64,000 nt of DNA. Origin: Sphingosinicella sp041916975. Lineage in GTDB: Bacteria; Pseudomonadota; Alphaproteobacteria; Sphingomonadales; Sphingomonadaceae. The notes under the pieces were generated by a model, which was not told where the DNA came from, ran no database searches, and worked only from the letters and a program-made list of their open reading frames with translations. Shown in pieces: positions 1 to 9,049 of this stretch. Position numbers and translations under genes: made by a program. Every line of letters begins with the position of its first letter. The stretch's first letter is position 1. The stretch spans positions 1,240,001-1,304,000 of the forward strand of contig NZ_JAYRYK010000001.1 in the NCBI RefSeq assembly GCF_041916975.1, written 5' to 3'.

Positions 1-98
1 TTGATGGCCGCCCAGCTTTCGATCGCCGCGAGCATGGGCGCATGGGCATCGTCGAGGAACGCAAGCGCCCCCGCTTCGGCATCAGTGAGCCGGGTCAT
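1..98 (-). CDS. N-terminus of a truncated gene, possibly M20-family hydrolase
   Basis: Only the first 32 codons lie in the window; the gene continues past the left edge. Its ATG (98-96) overlaps the stop codon of the TPP enzyme as ATGA, so the two are translationally coupled. The visible peptide starts MTRLTDAEAGALAFLDDAH and reaches an ESWAAI segment, which resembles the start of M20 metallopeptidase-type hydrolases. That assignment is a guess from a very short stretch, and no catalytic residue is visible. Confidence 0.4.
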   Translation of the reverse strand, partial: MTRLTDAEAGALAFLDDAHAPMLAAIESWAAI

Positions 99-1741
99 GC
101 GTCGTCGCCCAGCCGTCTTCCGGGGGCGATCTCACGCGGGTCGGTCTTCACCGCGATAAGCGCAGGGACGCCGCTTACGCGGGCGCGGACGAGCGCGGCG
201 GGGAAGTCTTCGGTGCGATCGACGGTTTCACCGTGACAGCCGAAGCTGCGCGCGAAGGCGGCGAAATCGGGGTTCACGAGCGCGGTGCCCGATTGCCGCC
301 CCGGAAAATCGCGCGCCTGATGCATCCGGATGGTGCCGTACTGGCCGTTATCGACGACGATGAAGATCACATTCGCGCCGTAGCGCGCGGCAGTGATTAG
401 CTCATTGCCCGACATCAGGAAATCGCCATCGCCCGCGAGCACCACGACCTCACGCTCGGGCTGGAGCAGTTTCGCAGCGATGCCGGCGGGGACGCCGTAG
501 CCCATCGCGCCCGAGGTCGGCGCAAGCTGCGTGCCGATGCGGCGGTGCTGATGGAAGCGGTGCAGCCACCCGGCGAAATTGCCCGCGCCGTTGCAATAGA
601 TGGTGTCCGCGCCGAGCACGTCATCCAGATGTCCGATCACCTCGGCCATGTTAACACCGTTCACAACGCTGGTCGGCTGCACCCACGCCTCGTAATCGGC
701 ACGCGCCGCGCGGGTCCAATCCGTCCAGCGCGAGCCGTCGATGGCGAAGCCGAGTTCGCCGAGCGCGGCGCAGGCGAGCCGGATGGAGGACTGGATGGCA
801 AGCGCCGGTCGGCGGACGCGCCCGAGCGTGTCGGCATCGGGATGGATGTGGACGAGGCTCTGCGCGGGACTTGGCACGGCGGGCACGGTGTAGCCCTGGC
901 TCGCCACCTCACCGAGCCGGGTGCCGAGCGCGATGACGAGATCGGCCGATTTGACACGCTCGATGAGCTTCGGGTTCGAACCGAGGCCGAGTTCGCCCGC
1001 ATAGTTCGGATGCGCGTTGTCGAAACGGTCCTTGCGGCGCCATGAGGTGATGACGGGAAGATTCGCGCTTTCCGCGAAGCTTTGGACGGCGGCGACATCG
1101 TCTGCCGTCCAGCCCGGCCCGCCGAGCCACAGCAGCGGCCGCTCGGCGGAGTCGAGCATGTTGGCGAGCGCGGCGATGGCCGACGCATCGGGCGAGGCCT
1201 GCGGCGGCTCGATGCGCGTGGCAACCGCGTGGAACGCCTCCTCAGTGAGGATATCTTCCGGCAGCGCAATCACCACCGGACCCGGACGGCCGGAGAGGCT
1301 GAGCGCATAGGCGGAAGCGACGATCTCGTGCGCGCGGTCGGCGCGGTCGAGCACGAACACACCCTTGGCGAGCGCACCGAACATGCGGCGGTAATCGACC
1401 TCCTGAAACGCTTCGCGCCCGATCATGTCGGTGCCGACATCGCCGACGAACAGCAGCATCGGCGTCGAATCCTGAAACGCGGTGTGCACGCCGATCGAGG
1501 CGTGCGTGGCGCCCGGCCCGCGCGTGACCATGGCGACGCCCGGCCTGCCGTTCAGCTTGCCGTACGCCTCCGCCATGTTCGCAGCGGCGGCTTCGTGGCG
1601 GCAGGTGATGAGTGCGATCCTGTTCTGCACGTCATGCAGCGCATCGAGGACAGCGAGATAGGATTCGCCCGGAACGCAGAATACGTGGCTAACGCCCTGA
1701 TGGACGAGACTTTCGGCGATGGTTGCGGCCACGCTCGGCAT
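95..1741 (-). CDS. Thiamine pyrophosphate-dependent enzyme, acetolactate synthase-like
   Basis: A 548-residue protein with the three-domain layout of the POX/acetolactate synthase/benzoylformate decarboxylase family. The N-terminal Pyr domain has the conserved glutamate in CRHEAAAANMAEAYG, which activates the TPP aminopyrimidine ring. A central Rossmann-like domain follows. The C-terminal PP domain has the TPP/Mg motif GDGDF followed about 24 residues later by DNGQYGT. Length fits the family. No ilvN partner is adjacent and the neighbours are catabolic, so a 2-keto-acid decarboxylase or carboligase is as likely as a biosynthetic acetolactate synthase. It is coupled to the truncated gene downstream and divergent from the enoyl-CoA hydratase. 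Family is secure; substrate is unknown. Confidence 0.85.
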   Translation of the reverse strand: MPSVAATIAESLVHQGVSHVFCVPGESYLAVLDALHDVQNRIALITCRHEAAAANMAEAYGKLNGRPGVAMVTRGPGATHASIGVHTAFQDSTPMLLFVGDVGTDMIGREAFQEVDYRRMFGALAKGVFVLDRADRAHEIVASAYALSLSGRPGPVVIALPEDILTEEAFHAVATRIEPPQASPDASAIAALANMLDSAERPLLWLGGPGWTADDVAAVQSFAESANLPVITSWRRKDRFDNAHPNYAGELGLGSNPKLIERVKSADLVIALGTRLGEVASQGYTVPAVPSPAQSLVHIHPDADTLGRVRRPALAIQSSIRLACAALGELGFAIDGSRWTDWTRAARADYEAWVQPTSVVNGVNMAEVIGHLDDVLGADTIYCNGAGNFAGWLHRFHQHRRIGTQLAPTSGAMGYGVPAGIAAKLLQPEREVVVLAGDGDFLMSGNELITAARYGANVIFIVVDNGQYGTIRMHQARDFPGRQSGTALVNPDFAAFARSFGCHGETVDRTEDFPAALVRARVSGVPALIAVKTDPREIAPGRRLGDDA

Positions 1742-1841
1742 GGTGGATCGGTGCCCGCGCGCGGCTGTGAAGTCAAGCCGCGTGAAGCCTCTTCCCTCTC
1801 ACAGCTATCGGCTGGGGCGTATTTCCGGCATTGAGCCCGGC

Positions 1842-2600
1842 ATGACCGACCACATCCGCATCGAACGCGACGGCCGCGTGCTCGTCGTCACCATGAACCG
1901 CCCCGACAAGAAGAACGCGCTGACGCACGCCATGTACGCGGCGATGGCGGACGCGATCGACGGGGCGCAGACGGATGACGGCATCCGCGTGGTGCTGCTG
2001 ACCGGTGCGGGCGAGGCGTTCACCTCCGGCAACGACCTCGTCGATTTCCAGTCGAACCCGCCGCGTGGGCAAGATACGCCGGTGGCGCGCTTTCTGCGAT
2101 CGATCCTGAACGCGGAAAAGCCGCTGATGGCGGCGGTGGGCGGCGTCGCGGTCGGCGTCGGCACGACGATGCTGCTGCACTGCGACATTGTCGTGGTGTC
2201 CGAAAATGCCATGCTGCAGACGCCGTTCACGGACCTCGCGCTGGTGCCGGAGGCGGGATCCTCGCTGCTGCTGCCGCAGGTGGTCGGCACGGCGATGGCG
2301 AGCGACATGTTCCTGACCGGGCGGCGGCTTTCGGGCGAAGAAGCCTTGAAAATCGGCCTTGCTTCCCGTTTGGCGCCACATGCCGAGCTTGAGGCCGAAG
2401 CGCGGCGCATCGCGCACGGGATCGCCGCGAAGGCGCCGGAATCGGTGAAGCTGACGAAGGGCCTGCTGCGCCGGAACCGCGAGGAGACCGCCGCGCGCCT
2501 GCTCCTTGAAAGCGAGCTTTTCACGGAGCGGCTGAAATCCCCGGAATTCATGGAAGCCGCCATGGCTTTCATGCAGAAGCGGCCGCCGAATTTCGGCTGA
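1842..2600 (+). CDS. Enoyl-CoA hydratase/isomerase family protein
   Basis: A 252-residue crotonase-fold protein. The start is ATG 1842 (MTDHIRIERDGRVLVVTMNR), where family homology begins; the reading frame stays open upstream but that part looks non-coding. The signature segments are NRPDKKNALTHAMYAAM, the CoA and oxyanion-hole region GAGEAFTSGNDLVDF, and AAVGGVAVGVGTTMLLHCD. The region of the catalytic acid reads LALVPEAGSS. It probably hydrates or isomerises an enoyl-CoA in fatty acid or aromatic-acid catabolism. It stands alone between a divergent TPP enzyme and the sulfur operon, 84 bases before cobA, so its pathway cannot be read from context. Confidence 0.88.
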   Translation: MTDHIRIERDGRVLVVTMNRPDKKNALTHAMYAAMADAIDGAQTDDGIRVVLLTGAGEAFTSGNDLVDFQSNPPRGQDTPVARFLRSILNAEKPLMAAVGGVAVGVGTTMLLHCDIVVVSENAMLQTPFTDLALVPEAGSSLLLPQVVGTAMASDMFLTGRRLSGEEALKIGLASRLAPHAELEAEARRIAHGIAAKAPESVKLTKGLLRRNREETAARLLLESELFTERLKSPEFMEAAMAFMQKRPPNFG

Positions 2601-2611
2601 TCCACGCGCCC

Positions 2612-2654
2612 GCCAAGCCCCGCTTGGCCGGGCCAAAGAAAGCCTTGCTTGGCC
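2612..2654 (+). promoter_or_regulatory. Mutually exclusive hairpins in the cobA leader
   Basis: GCCAAGC (2612-2618) can pair with GCTTGGC at 2622-2628 across a CCC loop, or with a second copy of the same arm at 2647-2653. A further pair, GGCCAA (2631-2636) with TTGGCC (2649-2654), is also possible. No T-tract follows any of these hairpins. They could end the enoyl-CoA hydratase transcript or form an attenuator ahead of the sulfur operon; the sequence alone does not decide. Confidence 0.3.
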
Positions 2655-2684
2655 TTCGCGCGTGCGAGGATCATCTACCGCCCC

Positions 2685-3437
2685 ATGACCATGGGCAAAC
2701 TCATCCTTGTCGGCGCCGGGCCGGGAGATCCCGACCTTTTGACGCTGCGCGCGGCGCGGGCGCTCGGCCTTGCCGATGTCGTGGTGCACGACGGGCTTGT
2801 GGATGCGCGCGTGCTGGCGCTTGCGTCGCGTGACGCGCGGCGGATCAGCGTCGCCAAGAAACGCGCACGCCACACCATGGCGCAGGATGATATCAACGCG
2901 CTGCTGGTTGCCGAAGCGCTGGCGGGAAACACGGTTGTGCGCTTGAAGGGCGGCGATCCGTTCATCTTCGGACGCGGCGGCGAGGAAGTGGAAGCCGCGC
3001 GGGCCGCGGGCGTGCCCGTGGAGGTCGTTCCCGGCATCTCCTCCCCGCTCGGTGCAGCGGCCGAGGCGCTGATGCCGCTGACGCACCGCGACCATGCCTC
3101 GATCGTCAGCTTCGTTGCGGGACAATGCAAGGGCCTCACCGAGCAGAACTGGGCGGGGCTTGCGGGCAAGGGCCGCACGCTGGTGATCTACATGGGCGTC
3201 GCCACCGCTGCCGCCATCGCCGAGAAACTGATGGGCGACGGGCTGACGCCGGACGTGCCGGTCGCGATCCTCGAACGCGGCACGCTGCCGGGCGCGCGCG
3301 TCATCCGCAGCATCCTCGCCGACCTTGAAGGCACGGTGGTGCGGCACGGCGTGAAGAGCCCGGCGCTCATCGTCGTCGGCGCAGTCGCCGCGCTCGGCAC
3401 GGACGTGGATATCAGAAAACTGGAGATGCAGGCGTGA
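2685..3437 (+). CDS. cobA: Uroporphyrinogen-III C-methyltransferase (SUMT)
   Basis: A 250-residue SUMT that methylates uroporphyrinogen III with two SAM to give precorrin-2, the siroheme precursor needed by the sulfite reductase two genes downstream. All family signatures are present: the SAM loop VGAGPGDPDLLTLRA near the N-terminus, VRLKGGDPFIFGRGGEE in the middle, then VVPGISSPLGAAA and MPLTHRDHA. ATG 2685 is taken as the start because GAGGA lies at 2666-2670; ATG 2691 is an alternative. The end overlaps the GTG of the DUF2849 gene. This is the complete SUMT of the cluster, unlike the decayed remnant on the CysG-type protein. Confidence 0.93.
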   Translation: MTMGKLILVGAGPGDPDLLTLRAARALGLADVVVHDGLVDARVLALASRDARRISVAKKRARHTMAQDDINALLVAEALAGNTVVRLKGGDPFIFGRGGEEVEAARAAGVPVEVVPGISSPLGAAAEALMPLTHRDHASIVSFVAGQCKGLTEQNWAGLAGKGRTLVIYMGVATAAAIAEKLMGDGLTPDVPVAILERGTLPGARVIRSILADLEGTVVRHGVKSPALIVVGAVAALGTDVDIRKLEMQA

Positions 3438-3729
3438 AGCTGCTGACGGGGAACGATCTCAAGACCGGCGATGTCGTCTGGTGGACGGGCAGCGACTGGT
3501 CTCGCCACATCGCCGAGGCCGCGGACGTCGACGGGCACGGCGAGGCGATCGCCGCCGCAGAAGAAGCCGCGCGCCGCGTGAACGCGCCTTATGTGATCGA
3601 CGGCGAAGCGACGCCGACCGGGCCCCGCCCCGGCCATATCAAGGAACGCATTCGCGCCGCCGGGCCAACCGTGCGGCTCGACCTCAACATCAAGCCCGCC
3701 GATCCGACGGCGGGAGGCTGGGTGATCTG

Positions 3730-3730
<1 letters not shown>
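3434..3730 (+). CDS. DUF2849 domain protein of the sulfur-assimilation operon
   Basis: A 98-residue soluble protein starting with GTG 3434, which overlaps the cobA stop, and ending in a TGATG junction with the reductase gene. It begins MKLLTGNDLKTGDVVWWTG and ends in GGWVI, the pattern of the DUF2849 family, commonly found between cobA and the sulfite/nitrite reductase gene in alphaproteobacteria. There is no signal peptide and no cysteine motif. Translational coupling on both sides implies it is made in step with the reductase, perhaps as an assembly or electron-transfer accessory. That role is inferred from context only. Confidence 0.8.
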
Positions 3731-5356
<1,626 letters not shown>

Positions 5357-5364
<8 letters not shown>

Positions 5365-5782
5365 TGCACTTCGCTTTCGCGACGATGCCGCGCACGAGGA
5401 GCCGGCAGTGACGCTGGACGCATTCCTCGGCCAGACCAATGCCACCGCCGTGCGGCTGGAATCGGACGAAGATGCGCGCAAGCTGATCCCGCATCTCGGC
5501 CAGCTCGCGCTGATCGAAATCGCGTTCCCCAAGTTCCGCGACGGGCGCGGCTATTCGGCGGCGCGTATCCTGCGCGAAGCCGGGTACACGGGCGAACTGC
5601 GCGCGGCGGGCGACGTGCTCGTCGACCAGATTCCGTTCATGCGCCGCTGCGGCTTCGACAGCTTCGCGCCCGAAGCCGACATCGATACCGATGCGCTGGA
5701 ACGCGCGCTCTCGCGCTACGAGCATGTCTATCAGAAGGCGGCGGACGGGCGTTCGCCGGTGTGGGCGCTGCGTCATGGCTGA
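5357..5782 (+). CDS. DUF934 domain protein, sulfite reductase partner
   Basis: A 141-residue soluble protein. The start is ATG 5357, just after the strong ribosome site AAGGAGG at 5344-5350, and overlaps the end of the reductase by 8 bases. The segments FPKFRDGRGYSAARILRE and DQIPFMRRCGFDSF are typical of DUF934. The family regularly sits between cysI and cysH in proteobacteria and is assumed to serve sulfite reduction; its biochemical role is not established. Only one cysteine (RRCGF) is conserved-looking, so it is not an obvious ferredoxin. Its 3' end overlaps cysH. Confidence 0.85.
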
Positions 5783-6530
5783 GGCCGCCCGCAAGCTCGA
5801 CACCATCGACGTGCGCCCTGCCTACACGCAGGAAGACGCCGACGCGCTGAACGCGCGCTTCGCGGGCGTCGACACGCTCGAAATGCTGCGCACGGTTTTC
5901 GAAGAAAGGCTGCTCGGCAAGACGGCGGTCGTGTCCTCGTTCGGCACCGAGAGCGCGGTGCTGCTCGACCTCATCGCGCGCGTCGATCCGAGCGTGCCGG
6001 TGGTGTTCGTCGATACGCTGAAGATGTTCCCGGAAACCGAGCGTTATCGCGTGCAGCTGCTCGACCGGCTGGGGATGACCAATCGCGACGTCGTGACGCC
6101 CGACCCCGCCGTGCTCGAAGCGAAGGACGCGACCGGGCTGCGCTGGTCCTACGACCCCGACGGCTGCTGCGCGATCCGCAAGGTGGAGCCGCTCGCGCGC
6201 GCCAAGCAGGGCCTCGACAGCTGGATTTCGGGACGCAAGGCGTTCCAGTCTCAAACGCGCGCCAACATTCCCCGGTTCGAGATCGAGGATGGACGGCTGA
6301 AGATGAACCCGCTCGGCGACTGGGTGAAGGCAGACCTTGAGGCGTATTTTGCGGAGCGCGACCTGCCGCGGCATCCGCTGGAGGCGGAAGGTTATCTCTC
6401 GATCGGCTGCCAGCCCTGCACAAGCGTCGTGAAGCCGGGCGAAGACCCGCGCGCAGGGCGCTGGCGCGGCTGGGACAAGACCGAGTGCGGCATCCACACC
6501 GATAACGTGAGCGAACTGCCGAGCTTCTGA
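5775..6530 (+). CDS. cysH: Adenylyl-sulfate/phosphoadenylyl-sulfate reductase
   Basis: A 251-residue thioredoxin-dependent reductase producing sulfite, which feeds the adjacent reductase. The PP-loop-like SFGTESAVLL lies near residue 55. The thiol cysteine is in ECGIH (Cys238). Two cysteine pairs, Cys131-Cys132 (DGCCAIRK) and Cys212-x2-Cys215 (GCQPC), are the hallmark of the 4Fe-4S type, which generally uses APS rather than PAPS; E. coli CysH lacks them. I therefore favour APS as substrate, by family rule. ATG 5775 overlaps the DUF934 stop. No sulfate-activating genes lie in the window. Confidence 0.92.
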   Translation: MAEAARKLDTIDVRPAYTQEDADALNARFAGVDTLEMLRTVFEERLLGKTAVVSSFGTESAVLLDLIARVDPSVPVVFVDTLKMFPETERYRVQLLDRLGMTNRDVVTPDPAVLEAKDATGLRWSYDPDGCCAIRKVEPLARAKQGLDSWISGRKAFQSQTRANIPRFEIEDGRLKMNPLGDWVKADLEAYFAERDLPRHPLEAEGYLSIGCQPCTSVVKPGEDPRAGRWRGWDKTECGIHTDNVSELPSF

Positions 6531-6552
6531 GGCTTTCCAGCCTCGCGCGGGC

Positions 6553-7329
6553 GTGGCATTCCTGCCGCCGATGGATCAGCTTCCCGTCTTCCTGAACCTC
6601 CGGGGCATGTCCGTGCTGCTCGTCGGCGAGGGCGAGGCGGCCGAGGCGAAGCGGCGGCTGATCGAGGGTGCGGGCGGGCTCATCACCGACGATCCCGATG
6701 CGGCGCGCATCGCCTTCATTGCCGCCGAAACCAGCCCGGCGGACGTTGCGGTTCTGCACGCGCAGGGACTGCTGGTGAACGTCGTCGACCGCCCCGACCT
6801 TTGCGACTTCACGGTGCCCGCGATCGTCGATCGCTCGCCCGTGATCGTCGCGATCGGTACGGGCGGGGCCTCGGCGACGCTTGCGAAGGCGCTGCGCGAA
6901 CGGCTGGAAGCCCTGCTCCCCGCTTCGCTCGGCGATCTTGCCCGGAGCATCCGCGCCGCACGCGAGCGTGTGACGGACGCGCGGCCGACAGCATCGGGAC
7001 GCCGCCGGTTCTGGGACCGGCTGCTCGCGCCCGGCGCTGCGCTCGATCCGCTGCACGAGGTCTCCAACGCCGCGGCACGGATCGAAACCGCGCTTGCGCT
7101 CAGCGATACGGATGCGGCCGAGCGCCACGAGATCGTTCTTATGAGCGACGATCCCGATGATCTGACGCTTCGGCAACTGCGCCTGCTGTCGCGCGCCGAC
7201 ACGATCGTGCAGGGTGAGAACGTTCCCGCCGCCGTGCTCGACCGCGCCCGCCGCGACGCCGTCCGCGTGCCCGATGCCTCCGGCGCCCCGCGCCCCGGCC
7301 TCACCGTTATCCTGCGGAGACTTTCATGA
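6553..7329 (+). CDS. CysG-type precorrin-2 dehydrogenase/ferrochelatase with decayed SUMT tail
   Basis: A 258-residue protein, GTG start 6553 (ATG 6571 possible). Residues from DQLPVFLNLRGMSVLLVGEG onward match the NAD-binding, bifunctional dehydrogenase/chelatase half of CysG, with DFTVPAIVDRSPVIVAIGTGG and SATLAKALRERLE. It should convert precorrin-2 to siroheme. After about residue 195 the chain continues as HEIVLMSDDPDDLTLRQLRL and on to RRDAVRV, which aligns with the first strand and helices of a SUMT domain, but with the SAM loop GAGPGD lost. The rest of the methyltransferase is gone. cobA in the same operon supplies that activity. It overlaps the CorA-type gene by 4 bases. Confidence 0.85.
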   Translation: MAFLPPMDQLPVFLNLRGMSVLLVGEGEAAEAKRRLIEGAGGLITDDPDAARIAFIAAETSPADVAVLHAQGLLVNVVDRPDLCDFTVPAIVDRSPVIVAIGTGGASATLAKALRERLEALLPASLGDLARSIRAARERVTDARPTASGRRRFWDRLLAPGAALDPLHEVSNAAARIETALALSDTDAAERHEIVLMSDDPDDLTLRQLRLLSRADTIVQGENVPAAVLDRARRDAVRVPDASGAPRPGLTVILRRLS

Positions 7330-8294
7330 CGTCCGACGGCAACTTCGCCTATACGATTACCTCCGACGGCACGGCGACACGCATCGACACGCCGCCCGAT
7401 TCCGGTAAAGGCCCGGCCTGCGCGCTGCTCTGGCGCCATATCGACGGCAACGACACCGCGTGCCGCGAATGGCTGGAAAAGCGATCCGGTATCCCCGAGG
7501 CGGCGGTCTGGTCGCTGCTGGAACTCGAAACCCGTCCGCGCGCAGCGAAAATCGCAGAAGGCGCACTCGTGATCCTGCGCGGCGTCAACGAGAACCCGGA
7601 CGCGGACCCCGACGATCTCGTCTCGATCCGCCTGTGGGTGACGGCAGGCGAAGTGCTCAGCATCAATTTCCGTCCGCTGCTCGCTATCGCCGACATGGAG
7701 CATGTGCTGCGCGACCGCGCCGTGCGCGACGCGGGCGATTTCATCGTTGAGCTTGCCGACGTGCTGATCCGGCGGCTCGACAATACACTCGACGATCTTT
7801 CGAAAAGCCTCGACCTGCTGGAAGAGGATGTGATCGACGAGCGCCGCAGCCACCTGCGCCCGCGCATCGGCAAGGTGCGCCGCACCGCGATCGGGCTCAG
7901 GCGCTATATCTCGCCGCAGCGCGACGCGCTCACGCAGCTTGCGAGCGGCCCGTTCGGGTTTTTCGACGAAAGCGACCGCATCAATCTTTCAGCCGCCGCG
8001 AACAGCGTGACGCGCATCATCGAAGAGATCGATGCCGTGCGCGATCAGTCGGCAGTGCTTTCCGACCAGCTTTCGGATCTCCGCCAGGAGGCGGTCGGCA
8101 ACCGCACGCTCGTGCTGTCGATCGTGTCGGCGGTGTTCCTGCCGCTGACGTTCATCACGGGCCTCATCGGCATGAACGTCGCGGGAATTCCCTACGCGGA
8201 CGAGGCGTGGGCCTTCTATGCAATCGTCGGCTTCAACATCGCGCTTGGCCTCGCCGTCGTCGCCTTGCTGCGCGTGAAGGGCTGGTTCCGCTAA
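7326..8294 (+). CDS. CorA/ZntB-family divalent metal transporter
   Basis: A 322-residue 2-TM-GxN channel or transporter. A long cytoplasmic funnel rich in charged helices fills residues 1-260. Two C-terminal membrane helices follow, with the diagnostic GMN at about residues 282-284 at the end of the first one, and a basic tail (RVKGWFR). The N-terminal part (TACREWLE, LLELETRPR, ISINFRPLL-like) looks more like ZntB than classical CorA, so Zn or Mg transport are both possible. The start overlaps the preceding gene as ATGA, which places a metal transporter at the end of the sulfur operon. Next on the right is a convergent gene 10 bases away. Confidence 0.88.
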   Translation: MTSDGNFAYTITSDGTATRIDTPPDSGKGPACALLWRHIDGNDTACREWLEKRSGIPEAAVWSLLELETRPRAAKIAEGALVILRGVNENPDADPDDLVSIRLWVTAGEVLSINFRPLLAIADMEHVLRDRAVRDAGDFIVELADVLIRRLDNTLDDLSKSLDLLEEDVIDERRSHLRPRIGKVRRTAIGLRRYISPQRDALTQLASGPFGFFDESDRINLSAAANSVTRIIEEIDAVRDQSAVLSDQLSDLRQEAVGNRTLVLSIVSAVFLPLTFITGLIGMNVAGIPYADEAWAFYAIVGFNIALGLAVVALLRVKGWFR

Positions 8295-8304
8295 CGCCCG
8301 CTGA

Positions 8305-9039
8305 TCAGCGAACCGCGCCAAGCGCCTGGCGCGCGAGCGCCGCGATCTCGGCGATTGCGGCGGGGTTCACCGGCATGTCGGCGCGGCCCGGATCGGCGAG
8401 GCTGTCGGCGATCTGCGCGATGCGCTGGAGCGGCGGCTCGATGAGATCGGGATTGATGCCGCCGGTGAGCACGGCCTTGCGGTCGGCGATCAGACGTTCG
8501 ACCTCGGTCTGCAGGACGCGGCGCTGCTCGCTTTCGAGTTCGAGTTGTTCCTCGAGTTCCGAAAGCTCGATCGCGCGGCGCGTGACGCGCTCGTCGAGCT
8601 TGGCATTGGCGAGCTTCAGGTTGGCGGCGTGTTGACGGCGCTGGAGCTGCGCCTCGATACGCGCGGCAAGCACGTCGAAATCGATCGGCTTCGAGACATA
8701 ATCGTCGGCGCCCGCTTCGAGCGAGGCGACCACGGTCTGCGCGTCCGCGCGCGCGGTGAGCATGATCACCGGCACCTCGCTGACGCGCGAATTGGTGCGC
8801 AGCTCGCGCAGCACATCGATGCCGTTCATGTTCGGCATCATGTAATCGAGCAGCACGAGATCGGGCGGCGATTTTTCGATAAGCTGCAACGCGGCCTCGC
8901 CGCTTTCCGCAGAGACCACCGTATAATTCAGGCGTTCAAGACGCCTGCACACCACCGAACGGTTCGCTTCCACGTCGTCCACGACGAGGATTCGGCATCC
9001 GTTCCTGTCTCCCGCATTCACAGTCATCGATACGCCCAT
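8305..9039 (-). CDS. Response regulator: receiver plus coiled coil, no DNA-binding domain
   Basis: A 244-residue protein, start ATG 9039 (ATG 9027 also possible), 10 bases after the kinase gene. Residues 15-130 form a CheY-like receiver: acidic pair Asp21-Asp22, phosphoacceptor Asp65 in LVLLDYMMPNMNG, and Lys117 in YVSKPI. The segment after it (about 125-195) is a heptad-rich coiled coil (LKLANAKLDERV, ELEEQLELESEQRR), followed by a proline/alanine-rich tail. No HTH, GGDEF or enzymatic output is visible, so it probably acts through protein-protein contacts, perhaps with the kinase or cyclic-di-GMP enzyme of the same operon. Confidence 0.85.
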   Translation of the reverse strand: MGVSMTVNAGDRNGCRILVVDDVEANRSVVCRRLERLNYTVVSAESGEAALQLIEKSPPDLVLLDYMMPNMNGIDVLRELRTNSRVSEVPVIMLTARADAQTVVASLEAGADDYVSKPIDFDVLAARIEAQLQRRQHAANLKLANAKLDERVTRRAIELSELEEQLELESEQRRVLQTEVERLIADRKAVLTGGINPDLIEPPLQRIAQIADSLADPGRADMPVNPAAIAEIAALARQALGAVR

Positions 9040-9049
9040 GTCTTGTTCT

